From Acetobacteraceae bacterium (lineage in GTDB: Bacteria; Pseudomonadota; Alphaproteobacteria; Acetobacterales; Acetobacteraceae): DNA of 64,000 nt. The stretch covers positions 57,083 through 121,082 of the forward strand of contig JAIXWG010000063.1 in assembly GCA_027482245.1 (NCBI GenBank), in the 5' to 3' direction. Shown piece by piece: positions 59,847 through 64,000 of the stretch. The notes beneath the pieces are model-generated. The model did not search any database. It was not told where the DNA came from and saw nothing but the letters and a program-made list of their open reading frames with translations. Positions within the stretch are counted from its first letter, which is position 1, and every line of letters begins with the position of its first letter. The position numbers and the translations under genes are program-made.

Positions 59847-60842
59847 CTAAAACGGAATATCGTCATCAAGTTCGGATGGCGCTTTAGGTAGCGCGCCGGC
59901 GGGCAGGGGCACGTTCCGAACCACATAAAGATTGAGGATATCCTCGCGGTCCATGAAGATAATCTGGCTGCGCTTGCTAGCGTCTAGTTTGCCCGCGAGC
60001 CACTGCTGTGCCGCCTTGGTGATCTCGCCTCCAGCTACGATGAAGGCATGGTCCACCAGCACCTTCCGATTGGTCTCAGGATCGAAGATTTCATGGCCGA
60101 GCATCATCAATGCCTGGTTGTGGATCTCAGCCATATTGGCATTGCCGGCCTTCGTAACTCCGGAGGCGTCGAGCTTACCCTTCTTCGCCTGGATGCCGAA
60201 GTAGATGTAGTGCTGGGTGGGTAGCTGATACCGCATCCAGATGTCCTTGCCGAACTCGTTAGACTTGTCCTTGTGTCCGGCGATGGTGATGCGGTGGAAG
60301 CCAGCGTGCTTGAGCAACGGCATCAGCACCTCACCGATGAGATCATCCTCCGAGCACTTGTCCAGGTAGGCAGCGAGCTGCAAACGCCTGGCTGCCTCGA
60401 CGGCTGAAAGAGGGCGGTGCGGGTTGGTGGAGATACCCGCTACCTTCTGCGTGCCAACGTGCCGGATGTAGCACTGCTTGTCCTCGGCATAGAACGCCTC
60501 GAACCCTTCCCGCCCAAGCGCCAGATTCAGGGTCTTGAGTGCGGCCGGTCGCTGCTCCGGCTCGTCCTTCGCGTCAGCCTGGTCCATCAGGCGAGCGATA
60601 ACGCGGCAAAAGGCATCCGGCGGTGTCAGGTCGTCCGCGTGGGGCTCCTCCAGAATCTTCCTGAGCACGCCGGCGGTCCAGTCCCCCCGCGTCGTGCCGT
60701 CATGCGCGTAGTCGGTGCCAGCATCTTCGAAGAACCGGGTCAGGTGCGAGCTGCTGCGATAGACGAAGTGGGGAGTGGGGAAGTTGGGGTGTACCGCGAT
60801 CATCTCGGCAATGGCCCTGACCGTCCTGTCCTTCCAAACCAT
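59847..60842 (-). CDS. Mrr-like PD-(D/E)XK nuclease protein with AbiJ-like N-terminal domain
   Basis: A 331-residue protein. Residues about 1-125 are helical and recall the N-terminal domains of AbiJ-type defence proteins (LTRFFEDAGTDYAHDGTTRGDW, then ALKTLNLALGREGFEAFY); this comparison is from memory of the pattern. Residues about 165-310 look like an Mrr-type restriction fold: Asp200 in FGKDIWMRY and Gln218-x-Lys220 in GIQAKKGKLD, the D-QxK form. I chose the ATG at 60842 with ATAGG upstream, which leaves 116 bases for divergent promoters; the frame is open to a TTG at 60959. The partner helicase starts at 60959 on the other strand. Confidence 0.72.
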   Translation of the reverse strand: MVWKDRTVRAIAEMIAVHPNFPTPHFVYRSSSHLTRFFEDAGTDYAHDGTTRGDWTAGVLRKILEEPHADDLTPPDAFCRVIARLMDQADAKDEPEQRPAALKTLNLALGREGFEAFYAEDKQCYIRHVGTQKVAGISTNPHRPLSAVEAARRLQLAAYLDKCSEDDLIGEVLMPLLKHAGFHRITIAGHKDKSNEFGKDIWMRYQLPTQHYIYFGIQAKKGKLDASGVTKAGNANMAEIHNQALMMLGHEIFDPETNRKVLVDHAFIVAGGEITKAAQQWLAGKLDASKRSQIIFMDREDILNLYVVRNVPLPAGALPKAPSELDDDIPF

Positions 60843-60958
60843 GTCGCCTATCCCCGAGCTGCCCCACAACCTAGCATTCGTATCGCAGCCGATGTAGTTT
60901 CTCTCTAAATCAGCGGCCTTTTTGCCACCGAATCGCGAAACGAATACGAGGTCATGCA

Positions 60959-63457
60959 ATGGCTCTGAACTACACAGGGATGGGCGCCGGTCCTTCCGCG
61001 AATACCGTCACCGATCCGCAAAAGCTTTTTCAAGCCCTGCCCAACAAGGCAAAGGCGTACTCCTACCTGCGCGACGTGCAAGGCGAGGTGCTCGGTGCTT
61101 GGCACCTGCAACGTGCGCAGCAGCGTGATGTTGTCATCAAGATGAACACGGGTGGCGGGAAAACCACTGTCGGCTTGCTCATGCTCAAGTCGTGCCTGAA
61201 CGAGGGTGTGCGGCCAGCGGCATACTTCTGCCCGGATAAATACCTGTGCTCCCAGGTTATCCGTGAGGCGGCTAATCTCGGCATTCAAACTACCGATGAT
61301 CCTCGCAAAACTGAGTACCAGTCTGGCGCTGCGATTCTTGTTGCGCCGATCCATGTACTTATCAACGGTAAGTGCCGGTTTGGCGTCGGCTACGGAGCAC
61401 AATCGGAAATTCGGCTTGGTGCTTTTGTCATCGATGACGCTCACGCCTGCCTTGGGATTGCGGAAGATCAATTTTCGCTAACGCTCCCGCGCGCCCATGA
61501 TGGGTACAAAAAGCTCCAGGCGCTGTTCGATGAAGACCTTCGCAGCCAGACCATGACTGGAGCGGTGGAAATCGAGCAGGGTACTGGCGGCGGGCTTGTT
61601 CAAGTCCCCTTCTACGCCTGGATCGAAAAGCAGCCTCAGGTGCTACGTGCCTTGTCACCGCATGCCGCTGATTCCGAGTTTGAGTATACGTGGCCGCTCA
61701 TCAAGGAAGACTTGGGTCAGTGCCGGTGCTTCTTCACTCCGCAGAAGGTCGAAATATCGTACCGGTCGCTGCCTATCGGCGTATTGCCCGGCTTCGAGAT
61801 GGCTGCCCGACGTATCTACATGACGGCAACGCTAGCTGACGATTCGATCCTTGTTAGCCACTTCGGTGCCGATGCTGAAAGTGTCTCTCGGCCTATCACG
61901 CCACGGTCTGCCAGTGACCTGGGGGAGCGGATGATTCTCGTTCCCCAGCAACTCAATCCGGGGCTGACCGATGTAGAGATCAAGGAGTACATCGCAACTC
62001 ACATTAAGCCGCACAGGAATGTCGTCGTCATAGTGCCGTCTGAGAAGAGAGCGGAGTTCTGGGCGGATGTGGTGAGTACCGGCATGACGCTGACAGCCGG
62101 CAATTTGCAGGCTGGTGTTGATCGGCTCCGGGCATCGAAGGGCGGCCTCCTTGCGGTACTCGTCAACAAGTACGACGGCGTCGATCTGCCGGAAGACGCT
62201 TGCCGCCTACTGGTTGTCGATGGTGTGCCCGATGTACGAAGCCTGCTGGATCGATATGACCAAAGCACCCTTCGCCACAGCGACCGGACGCTCGCAGGGC
62301 AGATACAGCGCATCGAACAGGGCATGGGTCGCGGCATCCGCTCTAACGATGACTACTGTGCCGTGCTCCTCATGGGAGCTGGGCTAATCCGCGCTCTCTA
62401 CGCAACTGGGGCGGAAGCGCACTTCTCGCCCGCCACAGCCGCTCAGGTCGCACTCTCGCTCCAGGTCAGCACGCAGGTGGCTAACCGGGGCTTGCCGGCG
62501 GTCCAGGAAGCATTTCAAGACCTCTGGGCGCGCGACCCTGGATGGGTGGCCGCAGCGCGTAACACCCTGATCCCCGTGACCTATCCGGATCGAACAACCA
62601 TTGACCCGATTGCTGCCGCACAGCGCGCGGCGTTCGAGGCACTTAGGATCAATCGCGCTGATCAGGCGGAAGCGGCACTCCGGGCGGCAGAGGGGGGCCA
62701 AACGGACAGGAAGGTGAAGGGGTGGCTGCTCGATCAGGTCGCCGCCGCTGTCCATCACTTGGACAAGGTTCGTAGCCAGCAAATCCTGCACTCGGCTATC
62801 GAGAAGAACAGTCTCGTCACGAAGCCGATTGCGGCCATTGCCTACAGGCGCGTCGAAACCGTCGGGATGAATCAGGCGACGCAGGCTTCCCAGTTTTTGA
62901 CCGAGACGTACGGTGGCGACGGCAACAAGCTGCTTATGGGAATCAACGGCATCCTAAGTGATCTCGTCTTCATCCGAGATGAATCGGAAGAGTTCGAGCA
63001 AGCCTTATATGATATTGGGCTTCACATCGGATTTCGTTCGCAGCGCCCAGAGAAGGATGGCACCTCGAATCTCGACGTGCTTTGGGGCATTGGTAATGCG
63101 ACTTACCTGCTGTTGCCCTGTAAGAGTGGCGCAGTGTCCGGGACGATCTCGAAGCACTATTGTGACGAAGTGGGCGGCTCGGCCAACTGGTTCACCGAAG
63201 AGTACGATCATACCTTTTCGGCGACGCCAGTTATCATTCATCCCTCTGCTACGTTGGACCGGCTAGCCACGCCTCCCGCAAACATGCGGGTGATGACAGC
63301 CGTACAGGTTGAAACACTGCGGGATCGGGTGCGTGCTTTCGCGCATTCCGTAAAGGATCGGCTCAACGAACCGGCACAAATGCGGTGGGCGTTGAATGCC
63401 AACAATCTGCTGGGTGAACACTTCGTGCAAAACAACACCATCCCGTTTAGGCGCTAG
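60959..63457 (+). CDS. SF2 DEAD-like helicase with C-terminal PD-(D/E)XK-like domain
   Basis: An 832-residue protein. Helicase core: Walker A MNTGGGKTT with Lys68; Walker B-type DDAH at 159-162; motif III TAT at 289-291; motif VI QRIEQGMGRGIR at 450-461. The region 470-640 is helical. The C-terminal part (about 680-800) looks like a restriction-endonuclease fold: ALYDIGLHIGFRSQRPEKDG, Asp706 in NLDVLWGIGN, then LLLPCKSGA where Pro720 takes the place expected for Glu and Lys722 is kept. GAGG stands 7 bases before the ATG. With the divergent Mrr-like gene it forms a likely nucleic-acid-targeting defence unit. Confidence 0.82.
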   Translation: MALNYTGMGAGPSANTVTDPQKLFQALPNKAKAYSYLRDVQGEVLGAWHLQRAQQRDVVIKMNTGGGKTTVGLLMLKSCLNEGVRPAAYFCPDKYLCSQVIREAANLGIQTTDDPRKTEYQSGAAILVAPIHVLINGKCRFGVGYGAQSEIRLGAFVIDDAHACLGIAEDQFSLTLPRAHDGYKKLQALFDEDLRSQTMTGAVEIEQGTGGGLVQVPFYAWIEKQPQVLRALSPHAADSEFEYTWPLIKEDLGQCRCFFTPQKVEISYRSLPIGVLPGFEMAARRIYMTATLADDSILVSHFGADAESVSRPITPRSASDLGERMILVPQQLNPGLTDVEIKEYIATHIKPHRNVVVIVPSEKRAEFWADVVSTGMTLTAGNLQAGVDRLRASKGGLLAVLVNKYDGVDLPEDACRLLVVDGVPDVRSLLDRYDQSTLRHSDRTLAGQIQRIEQGMGRGIRSNDDYCAVLLMGAGLIRALYATGAEAHFSPATAAQVALSLQVSTQVANRGLPAVQEAFQDLWARDPGWVAAARNTLIPVTYPDRTTIDPIAAAQRAAFEALRINRADQAEAALRAAEGGQTDRKVKGWLLDQVAAAVHHLDKVRSQQILHSAIEKNSLVTKPIAAIAYRRVETVGMNQATQASQFLTETYGGDGNKLLMGINGILSDLVFIRDESEEFEQALYDIGLHIGFRSQRPEKDGTSNLDVLWGIGNATYLLLPCKSGAVSGTISKHYCDEVGGSANWFTEEYDHTFSATPVIIHPSATLDRLATPPANMRVMTAVQVETLRDRVRAFAHSVKDRLNEPAQMRWALNANNLLGEHFVQNNTIPFRR

Positions 63458-63503
63458 TTTAGTTGGAGGTTGGGCTCAGGCGACGAGAATTTTGTTGAGC
63501 TAC

Positions 63504-64000
63504 TCAAGCTATTAGCTCCACCGCAGCCCGCTTCATGTCATCATTTGCGTCGATATAGATAAGCGTCGAGGACAAGGAGCGATGGCCAGCGAGGGCAGCG
63601 AGCACACGAACGCCGACCCCTTTGCTGGCCAGTGTAGTGATGAACGTTCGGCGTCCCGAATGGCTCGTTGCCCCATCCAACCCAGCCTGCCGATAAATCG
63701 CGTTCAGCGTCTGGCAAAGGGTGTTGGCCGAGAAGCCGTCGCGCTTCTGCGTCCGAAAGAGGCGTTCGCCATGCGCGCGACGCTTGAGACACTCAACATA
63801 GGCCCCCAACTCTCGGCGAAGCTTCTCCGAGACGAACACCACCCTGCCGTGCCGTCCCTTCGTCTGCGAGGCGTCGAGCCTGATCTCCGGCTTCACTTGT
63901 CCATCCGACCCGAGCACGTCGCCAATCCGCAGCGCAGCAACTTCACCAACACGCATGCCGGCCCAATGGGTGACCAGCAGCATCGCCCGGTTCCGGGCTG
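63504..64000 (-). CDS. Tyrosine recombinase (integrase), C-terminal part
   Basis: The frame ends at 63504 and is open to the right window edge, so the N-terminal core-binding domain is missing from view. The catalytic domain shows the first Arg in GMRVGEVAALRIGD, Lys in SQTKGRHGR, His-x-x-Arg in SHSGRRTFIT, His in LAGHRSLSSTLIYID, and the nucleophile Tyr in the last of these. It is the probable integrase of the island and points away from the helicase gene. Confidence 0.88.
   Translation of the reverse strand, partial: ARNRAMLLVTHWAGMRVGEVAALRIGDVLGSDGQVKPEIRLDASQTKGRHGRVVFVSEKLRRELGAYVECLKRRAHGERLFRTQKRDGFSANTLCQTLNAIYRQAGLDGATSHSGRRTFITTLASKGVGVRVLAALAGHRSLSSTLIYIDANDDMKRAAVELIA

Larger units (their letters stand above)
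59263..64000. mobile_element. Genomic island, left part
   Basis: From 59293 the base composition drops visibly, AT-rich stretches and A/T-ending codons become common, and gene packing loosens. The content is a divergent nuclease/helicase pair and a tyrosine recombinase at the right edge. The left boundary coincides with a secA 3' fragment. The right boundary is outside the window. The stretch 59293-59579 shows no gene; it holds AT-rich DNA with no clear promoter or repeat. Confidence 0.8.

Noticed and set aside
59847..63457. Assignment of the island pair to Hachiman (HamA-HamB)
   Set aside because: The small partner has a D-QxK Mrr-like motif and no visible DUF1837 pattern, and the genes are divergent instead of in one operon. 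This should still be tested by a profile search.

Overview
The window is a very GC-rich chromosome segment (roughly 70% by eye) with dense, overlapping genes, an aa3-type cytochrome oxidase cluster, Sox sulfur-oxidation genes, PmtA-type phosphatidylethanolamine methylation, DUF2125 and ETF-QO genes and several orphan Bug/TctC binding proteins. This combination suggests an aerobic alphaproteobacterium, probably Acetobacteraceae of the Roseomonas type. The taxonomic placement is inference; no rRNA gene is present to test it. I saw no tRNA, rRNA, CRISPR array or insertion sequence.

Layout from left to right. 1-6.8 kb: the end of an acyl-CoA synthetase gene, then a leftward run iorA-iorB-fccA-fccB-soxX-soxY-soxZ-soxA with stop/start overlaps at most junctions (molybdenum hydroxylase, flavocytochrome c and the SoxXA/SoxYZ carrier proteins, but no SoxB or SoxCD). 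6.9-13.1 kb: TTC38-like TPR protein, SDR, YnfA-like protein, M20 peptidase, and a coupled maoC-LOG-ribF operon. 13.3-16.3 kb: ftsE-ftsX-ydcF-plsC, followed by an AT-richer gap with a DnaA-box match and two palindromes. 16.5-20.4 kb: ChaC-like, DUF2125 and M32 carboxypeptidase genes. 19.7-26.1 kb: a leftward cytochrome oxidase operon ctaC-ctaD-ctaB-small membrane protein-ctaG-ctaE-DUF983-surf1. 26.4-30.9 kb: an ArsR/SmtB-type sensor divergent from a four-gene Tro/Znu-type metal ABC transporter, with an SmtB-like operator on the first start codon. 30.9-46.3 kb: housekeeping and accessory genes (pmtA, EamA, moaB, slt, UDG, ETF-QO, rhodanese, MFS, a methyltransferase-HNH fusion, a sirtuin, a Sel1 protein, a serine protease). 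46.4-59.2 kb: hybrid histidine kinase divergent from a periplasmic binding protein, three Bug-family binding proteins, accA, a DHA2 exporter, a secreted 21-residue-repeat protein, and a small CoA-ligase/amidohydrolase/MaoC cluster.

59.26 kb to the right edge is a genomic island. It has visibly lower GC, different codon use and longer gaps. Its left junction is a 30-bp fragment that encodes the last nine residues and stop of SecA, which points to integration at the 3' end of secA. A tyrosine recombinase runs off the right edge. Between them are two divergent genes: a protein with an Mrr-like PD-(D/E)XK domain, and an SF2 helicase with a C-terminal PD-(D/E)XK-like domain whose catalytic Glu position is Pro. 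This pair is the best candidate here for an undescribed (probably anti-phage or anti-plasmid) system.

Interspersed structure includes three copies of a long GC palindrome family, one second-type repeat, and two places where the 3' end of a gene recurs just downstream of its own stop codon.
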